DNA of 64,000 nt, from the NCBI GenBank assembly GCA_023442525.1, contig JAEZZA010000032.1, positions 166,617 through 230,616 on the forward strand, read 5' to 3'. The position numbers were made by a program, and so were the translations under genes. Source of the DNA: Bacteroidota bacterium (lineage in GTDB: Bacteria; Bacteroidota; Bacteroidia; Bacteroidales; UBA10428). The notes below the pieces were generated by a model. That model was not told the DNA's origin and made no database searches. It saw only the letters and a list, made by a program, of their open reading frames with translations. Position 1 is the first letter of the stretch; the number at the start of each line of letters is the position of its first letter. Shown here in pieces: positions 39,343-49,126 of this stretch.

Positions 39343-40464
39343 TTATGCAAGGTATTCTTTATAAACCCTTTTTATTCCGTCATCCAGACTTATGGTCTCA
39401 TGCCATCCCAATTCATGAAGCTTTTTTACGCTCAACAGTTTTTGAAAAGTCCCGTCGGGTTTGGATGTATCCCATTCTATTAAGCCGTCAAAACCGACAA
39501 TTTCTTTGATTTTCATTGCAAGTTCTTTAATTGTAAGATCTTTGCCCGTTCCTATATTAATATGGGTATTACGAATTTCGATCTTTGAGTCGCGTGATGT
39601 TATCTTATCAGCGAATTTATCTTTAACAAGATCTTTAAAATCGACGCTTTCCATAACGAAAACGCAGGCATCGGCCATATCGTCGGAATGTAAAAATTCT
39701 CTTCTTGGCGCACCTGATCCCCAAAGTTTTACGGTTACAGGGGTTTCTGTTGAACTATGTCTGAAAATCCCGTATTTTTCAAGTTTTTCGCCAATCTCTA
39801 TCTCAGTAGCAGTTCCATCAATACCTTCTATCGGCCGTTTCTGAAAATCCCTTCGTATTTCGTCCCAGCTATTCTCGATCAGACATTTGGCAAGATGCAT
39901 TTTGCGAATAATAGCAGGCATTACGTGCGATTTCTCAAGATCGTAATTATCGTTGGTCCCGTACAAATTAGTGGGCATTACACTGATGTAGTTGGTACCA
40001 TACTGAATATTGTAGCTTTCGCACATCTTGATACCGGCAATTTTGGCGATTGCGTAGGGTTCGTTGGTATATTCCAGTACATCGGTAAGCAGGTATTTTT
40101 CTTTAAGAGGCTGTGGAGCCAGCTTGGGATAAATACAGGAACTTCCGAGAAACAGTAGTTTTTTCACCTTGTTGATATAACAGGCATGTATAACATTGTT
40201 CTGGATCATCAGGTTCTCATAAATGAACTGACCCCTGTAAATATTATTTGCAATAATGCCTCCTACCTTTGCTGCTGCAAGAAAAACATATTCGGGCTTT
40301 TCTTTTTCAAAGAATTCGTTTACAGCTCTCTGATTAACAAGATCCAGTTCCGGGTACTGTCTGGTGATAATATTATGATAACCTTTACGGGTCAGATTCC
40401 GATGAAGTGCACTACCCACGAGACCTGTATGTCCTGCCAGATATATTTTGCTGTCTTTTTTCAT
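39343..40464 (-). CDS. fcl: GDP-L-fucose synthase
   Basis: Epimerase-reductase giving GDP-L-fucose from GDP-4-keto-6-deoxy-mannose with NADPH. Residues: AGHTGLVGSAL near the N-terminus, AAAKVGGIIANN, Y-x3-K in YAIAKIAG near residue 137, and MPTNLYGTND. It is 373 residues against ~320 in E. coli; the extra ~45 residues lie around 195-240 between the nucleotide-binding and substrate domains, an insertion I recall from Bacteroidota versions. It follows gmd by 11 bases, so both steps of GDP-fucose synthesis are encoded together. Confidence 0.93.
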   Translation of the reverse strand: MKKDSKIYLAGHTGLVGSALHRNLTRKGYHNIITRQYPELDLVNQRAVNEFFEKEKPEYVFLAAAKVGGIIANNIYRGQFIYENLMIQNNVIHACYINKVKKLLFLGSSCIYPKLAPQPLKEKYLLTDVLEYTNEPYAIAKIAGIKMCESYNIQYGTNYISVMPTNLYGTNDNYDLEKSHVMPAIIRKMHLAKCLIENSWDEIRRDFQKRPIEGIDGTATEIEIGEKLEKYGIFRHSSTETPVTVKLWGSGAPRREFLHSDDMADACVFVMESVDFKDLVKDKFADKITSRDSKIEIRNTHINIGTGKDLTIKELAMKIKEIVGFDGLIEWDTSKPDGTFQKLLSVKKLHELGWHETISLDDGIKRVYKEYLA

Positions 40465-40475
40465 GCCCGGAATTT

Positions 40476-41597
40476 TTATTCAAAATAGTTCAGAGTCTGA
40501 TAACCACCATTTTTCAAATATACTTCTTTATGCATGAGTTTAATATCACTCTGCATCATATCTTTAATAAGAGCTTTCAGGTCGTATTCGGGTTGCCAGT
40601 TGAGCTTTGATTTGGCTTTTGAAGGATCGCCGATGAGGAGATCCACTTCGGTGGGCCTGAAATATCTCGGGTCAACCGCAAGTATTTCTTTGCCAACAGG
40701 CAACTGATACCTGGAATCGGAGCACGATTTAATATAGCCTTTTTCATCCACGCCGCTTCCGCGTAATTCGATCTCAATTCCCACCTCGGCGAAAGCCATT
40801 TTAACAAATTCGCGAATTTCGGTGGTAATTCCTGTTGCTATGACAAAATCCTCGGGCTGGTCCTGTTGTAAAATCAGGTACATAGCTCTTATATAATCCT
40901 TGGCATGTCCCCAGTCGCGTTTGGATGAAAGGTTTCCGAGAAACAATTTCTCCTGAAGGCCCAGAGCTATTCTGGAAACAGCTCTTGTAATTTTACGGGT
41001 AACAAATGTTTCTCCCCTGATAGGCGATTCATGATTGAACAAAATACCGTTACAAGCAAACATATTGTAAGCCTCACGATAATTAACCGTAATCCAGTAA
41101 CCGTAAAGCTTAGCCACAGCGTAAGGACTTCGTGGATAGAACGGTGTTTTTTCCGATTGAGGTATTTCCTGTACCAGACCGTAAAGTTCGCTTGTAGATG
41201 CCTGATAGAACCTGGTTTTATTAATCAGTCCCAGTATCCTTATAGCCTCGAGTATACGCAGGGTTCCAATACCATCTGCATTTGCGGTATATTCGGGGGT
41301 GTCGAAACTCACCTTGACATGGCTCATTGCCGCCAGGTTATAGATTTCATCTGGCTGTGTTTCCTGTATAATTCGGATCAGGTTGGTAGAATCAGTCAAG
41401 TCGCTGTAGTGCAGGATAAAATTACGGTTTTCGACATGAGGGTCGAGGTATAAATGGTCGATTCTTTCGGTATTGAACATGGAGCTCCTGCGCTTTGTAC
41501 CATGTACTATATATCCCTGTTTTAAGAGGTATTCAGCAAGATAGGCCCCGTCCTGACCCGTTATTCCTGTAATAAGCGCTACTTTTTGATTACTCAT
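40476..41597 (-). CDS. gmd: GDP-mannose 4,6-dehydratase
   Basis: First committed step to GDP-L-fucose: dehydrates GDP-D-mannose. The 373 residues show ITGITGQDGAYLAEYLL at the start, GTKRRSS, Y-x3-K in YAVAKLYGYW near residue 157 and FNHESPIRGETFVTRKI near 188, all diagnostic. Length is normal. It sits between the WbpB-like oxidoreductase and fucose synthase in a run of minus-strand genes with spacers of about 10 bases, indicating one transcript. Confidence 0.95.
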   Translation of the reverse strand: MSNQKVALITGITGQDGAYLAEYLLKQGYIVHGTKRRSSMFNTERIDHLYLDPHVENRNFILHYSDLTDSTNLIRIIQETQPDEIYNLAAMSHVKVSFDTPEYTANADGIGTLRILEAIRILGLINKTRFYQASTSELYGLVQEIPQSEKTPFYPRSPYAVAKLYGYWITVNYREAYNMFACNGILFNHESPIRGETFVTRKITRAVSRIALGLQEKLFLGNLSSKRDWGHAKDYIRAMYLILQQDQPEDFVIATGITTEIREFVKMAFAEVGIEIELRGSGVDEKGYIKSCSDSRYQLPVGKEILAVDPRYFRPTEVDLLIGDPSKAKSKLNWQPEYDLKALIKDMMQSDIKLMHKEVYLKNGGYQTLNYFE

Positions 41598-41606
41598 GTA
41601 TTAATA

Positions 41607-42563
41607 TTAAAGTTTGATGGTTTTACACATTTCGTGGTATTCGCCTTTCAATCCAACCGGTACGGCATTCCTGATCTGATATACAATTTGCACAGAAGAA
41701 CGGGCATCGTTTAATCCAAATCCACGACCGGCAAGAATTTCTTCGTAACTCTTAGTATGCAGATCGGTAAATCCTTCGCTGAACTCTACTTCGGAATTAT
41801 CCATAACAATCGACCGGTAGGTACGTTTCCCGGAGTTCTTAACCGATTCCGGAAGATCGTTGGAGTCGAGACTCAGGTACCATCTTACCCTGGCTTTTTC
41901 GAGATCCAGAAAACCGCCTGCTTTGTTGGGAGTAAGTACGTTAACGGTACTGCTTTTCAGGTCACCGAAAATCCAGGTTAACATATCAAAAAAGTGAATA
42001 CCTATGTTGGTGGCAATACCTCCTGACTTCTGAATATCTCCTTTCCAGGAGTTAAAGTACCAGTTTCCCCTGCTGGTAATGTATGTTAAATCGATATCGT
42101 GAATTCTATCCGAAGGCGTTGTGTCAATTTTACGCTTAAGTTCCATCATAACGGGATGCAGCCGTAATTGTAAAATAGTATTGATTTTCTTGCCGTATTC
42201 TTTTTCAATTTCGGCCAATGCATCAATATTCCAGGGATTCAGTACGAGGGGTTTCTCACATATAGCGCTTGCTCCCGACCTCAGCGCAAAACGGATATGT
42301 GAATCATGCAGGTAATTGGGTGAGCAAATACTCACATAGTCGATCTGAATTCCCGACCTGCGGAGTTTATCGATATGCCTGTCGAATCGTTCGAACTCAA
42401 CAAAAAAATGGCTTTCAGGAAAGTAACTGTCGATTATTCCCACACTATCGCTCGGATCCAATGTAGCCAGCAATACATTTCCCGTATCTTTAATAGCCCT
42501 TAAATGCCTGACGGCAATGTATCCACCAACGCCAATTATTGCGAATTTCTTTTGATCGTTCAT
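41607..42563 (-). CDS. Gfo/Idh/MocA oxidoreductase, WbpB/WlbA-like
   Basis: NAD-dependent sugar oxidoreductase of 318 residues. Rossmann motif IIGVGGYIA-x-RH near residue 9, SICSPNYLHDSH near 78 and the catalytic EKPL at ~99 (CEKPLVLN). Sequence and neighbours fit WbpB/WlbA, which oxidises C3 of UDP-GlcNAcA made by the WbpA enzyme encoded immediately upstream. The aminotransferase and acetyltransferase (WbpE, WbpD) needed to finish UDP-2,3-diacetamido sugars are not in this window. Confidence 0.82.
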   Translation of the reverse strand: MNDQKKFAIIGVGGYIAVRHLRAIKDTGNVLLATLDPSDSVGIIDSYFPESHFFVEFERFDRHIDKLRRSGIQIDYVSICSPNYLHDSHIRFALRSGASAICEKPLVLNPWNIDALAEIEKEYGKKINTILQLRLHPVMMELKRKIDTTPSDRIHDIDLTYITSRGNWYFNSWKGDIQKSGGIATNIGIHFFDMLTWIFGDLKSSTVNVLTPNKAGGFLDLEKARVRWYLSLDSNDLPESVKNSGKRTYRSIVMDNSEVEFSEGFTDLHTKSYEEILAGRGFGLNDARSSVQIVYQIRNAVPVGLKGEYHEMCKTIKL

Positions 42564-42571
42564 ACCGGTAT

Positions 42572-43867
42572 CTATAAACTCATATAGGTAAGCTTACTTA
42601 ATTTCTTTCTGTATATACCCTTCACATCCATAACAATTCCCTTGCTGTCGCAAAGACCTGAAAAGAAATCTTCAGATAAACTGCAGTATTCTTTATGCGA
42701 AACGGCAATTATGATGGCATCATAGTTTTTCCCGGGTTCAGAGATCAGGGAAAAACCATATTCCTTCTCCAGTTCTTCAGATGAGGCGTAAGGATCGACA
42801 ATTTCCACAAGTACTCCGTATGATTTCAGTTCATTAACCACATCGGCTACCTTTGAATTCCTGATATCACTGACGTTTTCTTTAAAGGTAGCGCCCATTA
42901 CAAGTACTTTGGAATTGAGTACGTTTTTACCGGCTTTAATGATTTTCTTCACTACTTCGGTAGCAATGAATTTCCCCATGCCGTCGTTTACAGCTCTTCC
43001 CGAAGTAATTACCTGTGATGTATGGCCCAATTCAGCAGCTTTGAAGGTAAGATAGTAAGGATCAACACCGATACAATGACCGCCTACGAGCCCGGGATAA
43101 AATCTAAGGAAGTTCCATTTAGTACCTGCAGCTTCGAGCACTTCATATGTATTGATCTGCATTTTATTAAATATCATCGAAAGCTCGTTCATCAGAGCGA
43201 TATTAACATCACGCTGTGTGTTTTCGATGATTTTTGCAGCTTCAGCCACTTTAATCGAAGAAGCTCTGAAAACGCCCGCTTTCACTACAAGTTCATACAC
43301 TTTTGCAATTTCATCGAGTGCTTCGTCATCGCATGCCGAAACTATTTTGGTAATTGTTGTTATGGTATGCTCCTTATCACCGGGGTTAATTCTTTCAGGT
43401 GAATAACCCAGTTTGAAATCGACACCGCACTTCAATCCTGAAAGTTCTTCAAGCAATGTTCTGCATTCCTCATCTGTGGTTCCGGGATATACCGTGGACT
43501 CATAAACCACGTAATCTCCTTTCTTAAGGATTTTGCCCACACTGCGTGTGGCTGATAACAGTGGTCCCAGGTCGGGTAAATTGTGCCGGTCGATGGGAGT
43601 GGGAACAGCAACTATGTGAAAAGAAGCTTCTTTAAGCACTTCCAGTTTATCGGTAAAAACTATATCCGTGTCCCTGAAAGCTTCGGAGTCGAGTTCATCG
43701 CTGGGATCAATGCCAGCCTTCATTTTTTCGATCCGGGAACTATTGATATCGAAACCAATAACCGATATCTTACGTGCAAATGCAAGTGCAATTGGTAGAC
43801 CAACATAGCCGAGACCTACCAGTGATAATTTAGCTTCCTTATTTAGGAGCTTTGAATATATGCCCAT
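42572..43867 (-). CDS. UDP-N-acetylhexosamine 6-dehydrogenase (WbpA/TviB/WecC-like)
   Basis: Oxidises a UDP-HexNAc to the uronic acid with two NAD+. The 431 residues have LVGLGYVGLPIALAFA near residue 16, the catalytic Cys in GGHCIGVDPYYL near 265, and the three-domain UDPG_MGDP layout (AEAAKIIENTQRDVNIALMNE near 207). WbpA (UDP-GlcNAc) is favoured by the adjacent WbpB-like gene. It is the first gene of the minus-strand sugar-nucleotide run; 44 bases separate it from metK. Confidence 0.88.
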   Translation of the reverse strand: MGIYSKLLNKEAKLSLVGLGYVGLPIALAFARKISVIGFDINSSRIEKMKAGIDPSDELDSEAFRDTDIVFTDKLEVLKEASFHIVAVPTPIDRHNLPDLGPLLSATRSVGKILKKGDYVVYESTVYPGTTDEECRTLLEELSGLKCGVDFKLGYSPERINPGDKEHTITTITKIVSACDDEALDEIAKVYELVVKAGVFRASSIKVAEAAKIIENTQRDVNIALMNELSMIFNKMQINTYEVLEAAGTKWNFLRFYPGLVGGHCIGVDPYYLTFKAAELGHTSQVITSGRAVNDGMGKFIATEVVKKIIKAGKNVLNSKVLVMGATFKENVSDIRNSKVADVVNELKSYGVLVEIVDPYASSEELEKEYGFSLISEPGKNYDAIIIAVSHKEYCSLSEDFFSGLCDSKGIVMDVKGIYRKKLSKLTYMSL

Positions 43868-43911
43868 AAAAGATTGAAGTGAGTTTATAATGGAATTTAA
43901 GAGTTTTCAAA

Positions 43912-45162
43912 TCAGAGTCCGAATTCTTTCCTGATCTTATCTACGTAATCCAATTTCTCCCATGCAAAGAAGTCGACTTCTTTTGACGTTGTTGAACCAT
44001 TTTGCATAATGGTAACCTTTTGAGTATATGGTTCACGTCCCATGTGACCATAAGCTGCTGTGGCAAGAAAAACCGGATTCTTCAATCCAAGGCGACGGAT
44101 AATTACAGCCGGCCGCAGATCAAAAATACCTTCTATCTTCTTTGCAATTTCTCCATCATCCATTTTCACTTTTGCCGTACCATATGTATTTACATACAAT
44201 CCTACAGGCCTGGCAACGCCAATAGCATAGGCAACCTGTACCAATGCTTCGTCGGCAATACCTGCAGCAACCATGTTCTTGGCAATATGTCGCATCGCAT
44301 AGGCAGCGGATCTGTCGACTTTGGAACTATCCTTTCCGGAGAATGCTCCGCCACCATGAGCGCCCTTACCGCCATAGGTATCCACAATTATTTTCCGGCC
44401 TGTAAGACCCGTGTCGCCATGAGGACCACCTATTACAAACTTTCCGGTGGGGTTAACATAAAGAAGGAAATTATGGCCGAACAATGCGCGTACTCTTTCA
44501 GGCAGTTTAGATATTACCCTGGGAATGAGAATATTTCTTACATCATCTTCAATAACTTTAAGCATAACGTCATCCTTGTCGAAGTTATCGTGCTGTGTGG
44601 AAACCACGATGGTATGTATTCTCACGGGCTTGCCATCGTCGCCGTATTCAATGGTAACCTGCGACTTGGCATCTGGCCGCAGATACTTCATCTGTTTTCC
44701 TTCACGTCGGATTTCAGAAAGTTCTTTAAGCAGAAAATGAGATAATTCAAGTGATAATGGCATATAATTATCGGTTTCGCGGCATGCATAACCAAACATC
44801 ATACCCTGGTCGCCGGCTCCCTGATCTTCTTCATTGCCTCTTTCAACACCGCGGTTGATATCCTGCGATTGCTCGTGTATTGATGAAATTACTCCGCATG
44901 AATCGGCTTCAAACATGTAATCGGAATGTACATAACCGATTTTCTTTATAACATCACGTGCCACCTGCTGAACATCGACATAAGCATTGGTTTTGACTTC
45001 GCCGCTTAATACAACCAGTCCTGTGGTAACCAGTGTTTCACAGGCCACTTTCGAATCCGGATCACGTCTTAAAAACTCGTCAAGGAGAGCGTCAGAAATT
45101 TGATCAGCTACTTTATCGGGATGTCCTTCGGAAACTGATTCTGAGGTAAACAAATATGCCAT
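43912..45162 (-). CDS. metK: S-adenosylmethionine synthetase
   Basis: Makes S-adenosylmethionine from ATP and methionine. The 416 residues carry the signature elements: SVSEGHPDKVADQISDA split near residue 9, GAGDQGMMFGYA near 116, GGGAFSGKDSSKVDRSAAY near 270. Length is a little above E. coli (384) through a C-terminal extension and an internal insert, as in other Bacteroidota. It has its own promoter and lies upstream of the sugar-nucleotide genes on the same strand. Confidence 0.96.
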   Translation of the reverse strand: MAYLFTSESVSEGHPDKVADQISDALLDEFLRRDPDSKVACETLVTTGLVVLSGEVKTNAYVDVQQVARDVIKKIGYVHSDYMFEADSCGVISSIHEQSQDINRGVERGNEEDQGAGDQGMMFGYACRETDNYMPLSLELSHFLLKELSEIRREGKQMKYLRPDAKSQVTIEYGDDGKPVRIHTIVVSTQHDNFDKDDVMLKVIEDDVRNILIPRVISKLPERVRALFGHNFLLYVNPTGKFVIGGPHGDTGLTGRKIIVDTYGGKGAHGGGAFSGKDSSKVDRSAAYAMRHIAKNMVAAGIADEALVQVAYAIGVARPVGLYVNTYGTAKVKMDDGEIAKKIEGIFDLRPAVIIRRLGLKNPVFLATAAYGHMGREPYTQKVTIMQNGSTTSKEVDFFAWEKLDYVDKIRKEFGL

Positions 45163-45189
45163 AGATATTTTTTTTGAAGTTTAAAGAAA

Positions 45190-45197
45190 CAAAGATA
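45190..45197 (-). promoter_or_regulatory. Promoter for metK
   Basis: Minus-strand TATCTTTG matches TAnnTTTG and a TTG lies 16 bases further upstream, giving a fair -33/-7 pair. The ATG is 28 bases downstream. No SAM riboswitch fold is seen in the short leader. Confidence 0.5.
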
Positions 45198-45209
45198 GAA
45201 AAGAGAAAT

Positions 45210-45243
45210 TAATCAAGCCGATTGAGAAACGGGATATTGATTA
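45210..45243 (-). terminator. Weak hairpin after gldA
   Basis: TAATCAA (45210-45216) and TTGATTA (45237-45243) form a 7-base stem; on the minus strand a U-rich stretch follows. It overlaps the metK -33 region, so it may either end gldA transcripts or be fortuitous. Confidence 0.3.
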
Positions 45244-45253
45244 AGTGAGCTTT

Positions 45254-46162
45254 TTATTGGGTAAGGTCACGAAATACATCCTCCAATTTCTTATCTTTCA
45301 GGTGCATGGATAGAATCACCATTTGATTATCCACCGCAAACCTGAAAAGATCGCTCCTGATATCTGATTCCCCTGATGTTTCAATCAGCCAGGTACCATA
45401 TTTCAGTTTTCGGATGTTGATAATATTCTCAAAACCAATCAGCTTTTCTTTTTCAAAATCGCTGTTGAATTCAACAACTATAGTTCGTGAAGTTGACGCA
45501 GATAAATTACCTACCTGTGATGTACTCTCATCAGCTATAAGTACACCCTTATTGAGTATGATAACCCGGTTACAAATTGCTTCTACTTCCTGCATGATGT
45601 GAGTCGAAAGTATGACAGTCTTATGTTTTCCGAGTTCCGAGATCAGATTTCTGATCTCTACAATCTGATTGGGGTCGAGCCCTGTGGTGGGTTCATCAAG
45701 AATCAGAATACGCGGGTCATGAATAATAGCCTGAGCAAGGCCTACTCTTTGCTTATAACCTTTCGAAAGCAGGGCGATCTTCTTATTCATTTCGGGTTTG
45801 AGGCCGGTAAGAGAAATGGCATCCATTACGCGTTGCCGGGCATCGGACAGTCGATATAATCCTGCTACATGTAATAAATATTCCTTAACAAACAGATCAG
45901 GGTAAAGCGGATTATTCTCGGGAAGGTAGCCCAGATTCTCTTTGATTTTCATAGGGTCATCGACCACAGAGATGCCATCAATCTTTACGTTGCCGGATGA
46001 AGGTTTGAGAAGTGAGCAGATTATCTTCATCAGTGTCGACTTCCCGGCTCCGTTAGGTCCTATCAAACCTATTACTTCTCCGGTGTCTACAGAAAAAGAA
46101 ACTTCATTCAGTGCAATCTGTTTATCATATAATTTCGTAAGGTTTTCAACCACTATCGACAT
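45254..46162 (-). CDS. gldA: GldA: gliding-type ABC transporter ATP-binding protein
   Basis: Cytoplasmic ATPase of 302 residues. Walker A GPNGAGKSTLMKI near residue 36, signature LSKGYKQRVGLA near 132, Walker B ILILDEPTTGLD near 152, switch His in ILSTHIMQEVE. The C-terminal ~80 residues are a regulatory-like domain. In gliding bacteria GldA works with GldF and GldG; those genes are not next to it here, and some non-gliding Bacteroidota also keep GldA-like proteins. Divergent from asnS. Confidence 0.85.
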   Translation of the reverse strand: MSIVVENLTKLYDKQIALNEVSFSVDTGEVIGLIGPNGAGKSTLMKIICSLLKPSSGNVKIDGISVVDDPMKIKENLGYLPENNPLYPDLFVKEYLLHVAGLYRLSDARQRVMDAISLTGLKPEMNKKIALLSKGYKQRVGLAQAIIHDPRILILDEPTTGLDPNQIVEIRNLISELGKHKTVILSTHIMQEVEAICNRVIILNKGVLIADESTSQVGNLSASTSRTIVVEFNSDFEKEKLIGFENIINIRKLKYGTWLIETSGESDIRSDLFRFAVDNQMVILSMHLKDKKLEDVFRDLTQ

Positions 46163-46182
46163 GGGCGCAAACGTTTAGCTTC

Positions 46183-46190
46183 CAAATATA
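46183..46190 (-). promoter_or_regulatory. Promoter -7 box for gldA
   Basis: Minus-strand TATATTTG, an exact TAnnTTTG match, 20 bases before the gldA ATG. Confidence 0.5.
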
Positions 46191-46214
46191 ATTCATAAGT
46201 TTCACGTAAAATAC

Positions 46215-46222
46215 TATTTTTG
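46215..46222 (+). promoter_or_regulatory. Promoter -7 box for asnS
   Basis: TATTTTTG, an exact TAnnTTTG match followed by GCAG, 30 bases before the asnS ATG. Confidence 0.5.
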
Positions 46223-46252
46223 CAGGTTATAATTCATATTCAAAACTATTAC

Positions 46253-47632
46253 ATGAAGATCAAAGATCTGCTTAAAACAAATGATTTCGGAGCTGAAGTT
46301 GTTGTAAAAGGATGGGTTAGAACCCGCAGGGGAAATAAAAATGTTTCATTTGCCGCGCTCAACGACGGTTCGGTTATACATAACATCCAGGTAGTGTTTG
46401 ATATGAGCAGATTTGATGAGGAACTCATGAAAAAAGTTACCACAGGAGCCTGCATTGCTGTTAAAGGCAAAGTGGTTGAATCGCCCGGCAAAGAACAGAA
46501 CGTTGAGGTTCATGCTGAAAGTTTGGAAATTTATGGAACGGCAGATCCTGAATTATACCCGTTGCAGAAGAAGGGTCATACACTTGAATTTTTAAGAGAA
46601 ATTGCTCATTTACGCCCACGTACAAATACATTTGGTGCTATTCTTAGAATCCGCCATGCCATGTCGTTTGCCATTCACAAGTATTTTAACGATCATGGAT
46701 TTTTCTACCTGCATACTCCTATTATAACGGGGTCGGATGCAGAAGGCGCAGGAGAAATGTTCAGGGTAACAGTACTGGATCCGAAAAATCCTCCGTTAAA
46801 CGAAGGCGGATCGGTTGATTTCAGCCAGGATTTCTTTGGCCGCGAAACCAATCTTACGGTATCAGGACAGCTTGAAGGTGAGCTTGGAGCCATGGCACTT
46901 TCAAATATCTATACTTTCGGTCCTACTTTCAGAGCCGAGAATTCCAATACACCAAGGCACCTGGCCGAATTCTGGATGATTGAACCCGAAATGGCATTCT
47001 ATGAGATTGATGACAATATGGATCTGGCCGAGGATTTCCTAAAATACCTCATCCGTTATGCTTTGGATAATTGTGCCGACGATCTGTCATTTCTTTGCGA
47101 AATGTATGATAAGGAGTTGATCTCACGACTGAATTTTATTGTTAACAACAATTTTGAGCGCATAACCTATACAAAGGCAATCGACATACTTCAGCAATCG
47201 GGTAATACCTTCGAATTCCCGGTATCGTGGGGTGTTGACCTGCAAACCGAACATGAACGCTACCTGGTTGAAAAGCATTATAAAAAGCCGGTTATAGTTA
47301 CGGATTATCCGATGGCTATCAAGGCTTTCTATATGAAACAGAACGATGACGGGAAAACCGTAAGGGGTATGGACGTATTGTTTCCGAAGATTGGTGAGAT
47401 AATCGGCGGCTCACAACGTGAGGAAAACTTAGATAAGTTAATGGCCCGCATTCAGGAACTTAAAATCCCTGAAAAAGATATGTGGTGGTACCTTGATACA
47501 CGAAGGTTTGGCACTGCACCACATAGCGGGTTCGGACTGGGATTTGAAAGACTATTGTTGTTTGTTACCGGTATGAGTAATATCAGAGATGTCATACCTT
47601 TTCCAAGGTTCCCTAAAAATGCCGATTTTTAG
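46253..47632 (+). CDS. asnS: Asparaginyl-tRNA synthetase
   Basis: Class IIb aminoacyl-tRNA synthetase of 459 residues. N-terminal OB-fold (VVVKGWVRTRRGNKNV near residue 16), class II motif 2 around FRAENSNTPRHLAEFWMIE near 230 and motif 3 in GFGLGFERLLLFVTG near the end. The HLAEFWMIEPE segment and length favour AsnRS over AspRS. ATG at 46253 begins MKIKDLLK; the in-frame TTG upstream belongs to the promoter. rpoN follows after 28 bases. Confidence 0.95.
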   Translation: MKIKDLLKTNDFGAEVVVKGWVRTRRGNKNVSFAALNDGSVIHNIQVVFDMSRFDEELMKKVTTGACIAVKGKVVESPGKEQNVEVHAESLEIYGTADPELYPLQKKGHTLEFLREIAHLRPRTNTFGAILRIRHAMSFAIHKYFNDHGFFYLHTPIITGSDAEGAGEMFRVTVLDPKNPPLNEGGSVDFSQDFFGRETNLTVSGQLEGELGAMALSNIYTFGPTFRAENSNTPRHLAEFWMIEPEMAFYEIDDNMDLAEDFLKYLIRYALDNCADDLSFLCEMYDKELISRLNFIVNNNFERITYTKAIDILQQSGNTFEFPVSWGVDLQTEHERYLVEKHYKKPVIVTDYPMAIKAFYMKQNDDGKTVRGMDVLFPKIGEIIGGSQREENLDKLMARIQELKIPEKDMWWYLDTRRFGTAPHSGFGLGFERLLLFVTGMSNIRDVIPFPRFPKNADF

Positions 47633-47660
47633 AAATCAGTTTTATAATCCTTGACCTACT

Positions 47661-49121
47661 ATGCTCAAGCAGAGATTACAGCAAAAACTGCTTCAAAAGT
47701 TGTCGCCACAGCAGATTCAAATGATCAAACTGCTGGAAATACCAACTATGCAACTTGAGCAAAGGATAAAAGCCGAGATAGAAGAGAACCCCGCCCTTGA
47801 GGAAATCGCTTCGGAAGATACCCTGGATAGCCAGGCTCAGGAGGACGATGTAACCAGCGATCCGAATGATAAAGATAAGGAAGAGTTTACTCTTGAAGAT
47901 TATATCGACGAGGACGAGTATCCCTCGTACAGATTAAACGCCCAGAATTATTCAAAGGATGATAAACGCGAAGAGATTCCCTTCTCTGTGGGTTTGTCAT
48001 TTCATGATTACCTGGAGAACCAACTGGGACTCCGGTCTCTCGAAGAGAACCAGAGAATACTTGCCTTGTATATGCTGGGTAATATCGACGACGATGGTTA
48101 TTTGAGACGACGCCTCGAAAGTATAGTCGACGATGTAGCCTTTGCTTTGAATATTAAAACCGATGAGCCTGAACTGATAGGCATATTAAGGATTATCCAG
48201 GAATTGGATCCCCCCGGTGTTGGAGCCAGGAATTTGCAGGAATGCCTTCTTCTGCAGATTGAAGCAAAAAATTTGGATGACCCGGCAATTCAGTTGGCTC
48301 ACAAAATACTTAAAGATTTCTTTCCTGAATTTACACGTAAGCACTACGATAAAATATTAAACCGGTTAAACATCAAGGATGATCAGCTGAAAGAAGCTCT
48401 TGATGAGATACTCCGGCTTAATCCCAAGCCCGGAAGTGCATACACCGATCCCCAAAACAAGGGATACGGACATATCATTCCTGACTTCATTCTTGATAAT
48501 AACGACGGGGAGCTTGAATTAAGTCTTAATTCGCGGAATGTACCGGAATTGAAAGTAAGCCGCACCTATAATGAGATGCTGTTGAATTATCAGCATAACA
48601 AAGGTAACAATACCAAAAGCGATAAAGAAGCATTGAGTTTTGTCAAGCAAAAACTCGATTCGGCAAAATGGTTCATTGATGCTATCAGGCAAAGGCAAAA
48701 TACCCTGCTTGTAACCATGAATGCAATTATCAGTTACCAGGTTGAATACTTTAAAACCGGTGATGAAACCAAGTTACGGCCGATGATACTGAAAGACATT
48801 GCCGACATTACAGGACTTGATGTATCAACAATCAGCCGGGTTGCCAATAGTAAATATATTCAGACCAATTTCGGGATTTTACCTTTGAAATACTTTTTCT
48901 CAGAAGGGATGCAGACGGAATCGGGAGAAGAAGTATCCACGCGTGAAATAAAAAAGATATTACAGGATTGTTTGGATTCAGAAGACAAACGGCATCCTAT
49001 TACCGACGACAAGCTTGCAGAAATTCTAAAAGAAAAGGGATATCAGATTGCACGCAGAACCGTTGCAAAATACCGGGAGCAGCTAAATATACCTGTGGCA
49101 CGAATGAGAAAGGAACTTTAA
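47661..49121 (+). CDS. rpoN: RNA polymerase sigma-54 factor
   Basis: Alternative sigma factor of 486 residues. The Gln-rich activator-interacting region I is at 1-50 (QKLSPQQIQMIKLLE, E-ENPALEE), followed by an acidic region II (~55-95), the core-binding region (~105-250) and the DNA-binding C-terminus with a helix-turn-helix and the RpoN box ARRTVAKYR at ~466-474. Enhancer-binding activators are not in this window. The next gene starts 5 bases after the stop. Confidence 0.95.
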   Translation: MLKQRLQQKLLQKLSPQQIQMIKLLEIPTMQLEQRIKAEIEENPALEEIASEDTLDSQAQEDDVTSDPNDKDKEEFTLEDYIDEDEYPSYRLNAQNYSKDDKREEIPFSVGLSFHDYLENQLGLRSLEENQRILALYMLGNIDDDGYLRRRLESIVDDVAFALNIKTDEPELIGILRIIQELDPPGVGARNLQECLLLQIEAKNLDDPAIQLAHKILKDFFPEFTRKHYDKILNRLNIKDDQLKEALDEILRLNPKPGSAYTDPQNKGYGHIIPDFILDNNDGELELSLNSRNVPELKVSRTYNEMLLNYQHNKGNNTKSDKEALSFVKQKLDSAKWFIDAIRQRQNTLLVTMNAIISYQVEYFKTGDETKLRPMILKDIADITGLDVSTISRVANSKYIQTNFGILPLKYFFSEGMQTESGEEVSTREIKKILQDCLDSEDKRHPITDDKLAEILKEKGYQIARRTVAKYREQLNIPVARMRKEL

Positions 49122-49126
49122 AATTT

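Noticed and set aside
44002..44745. Long open frame antisense to metK (247 codons)
   Set aside because: metK is unambiguous on the other strand; the frame is a shadow with no recognisable motifs.
45163..45253. SAM riboswitch before metK
   Set aside because: The leader is short and AT-rich with only one weak stem; no SAM-I or SAM-II core elements are seen.
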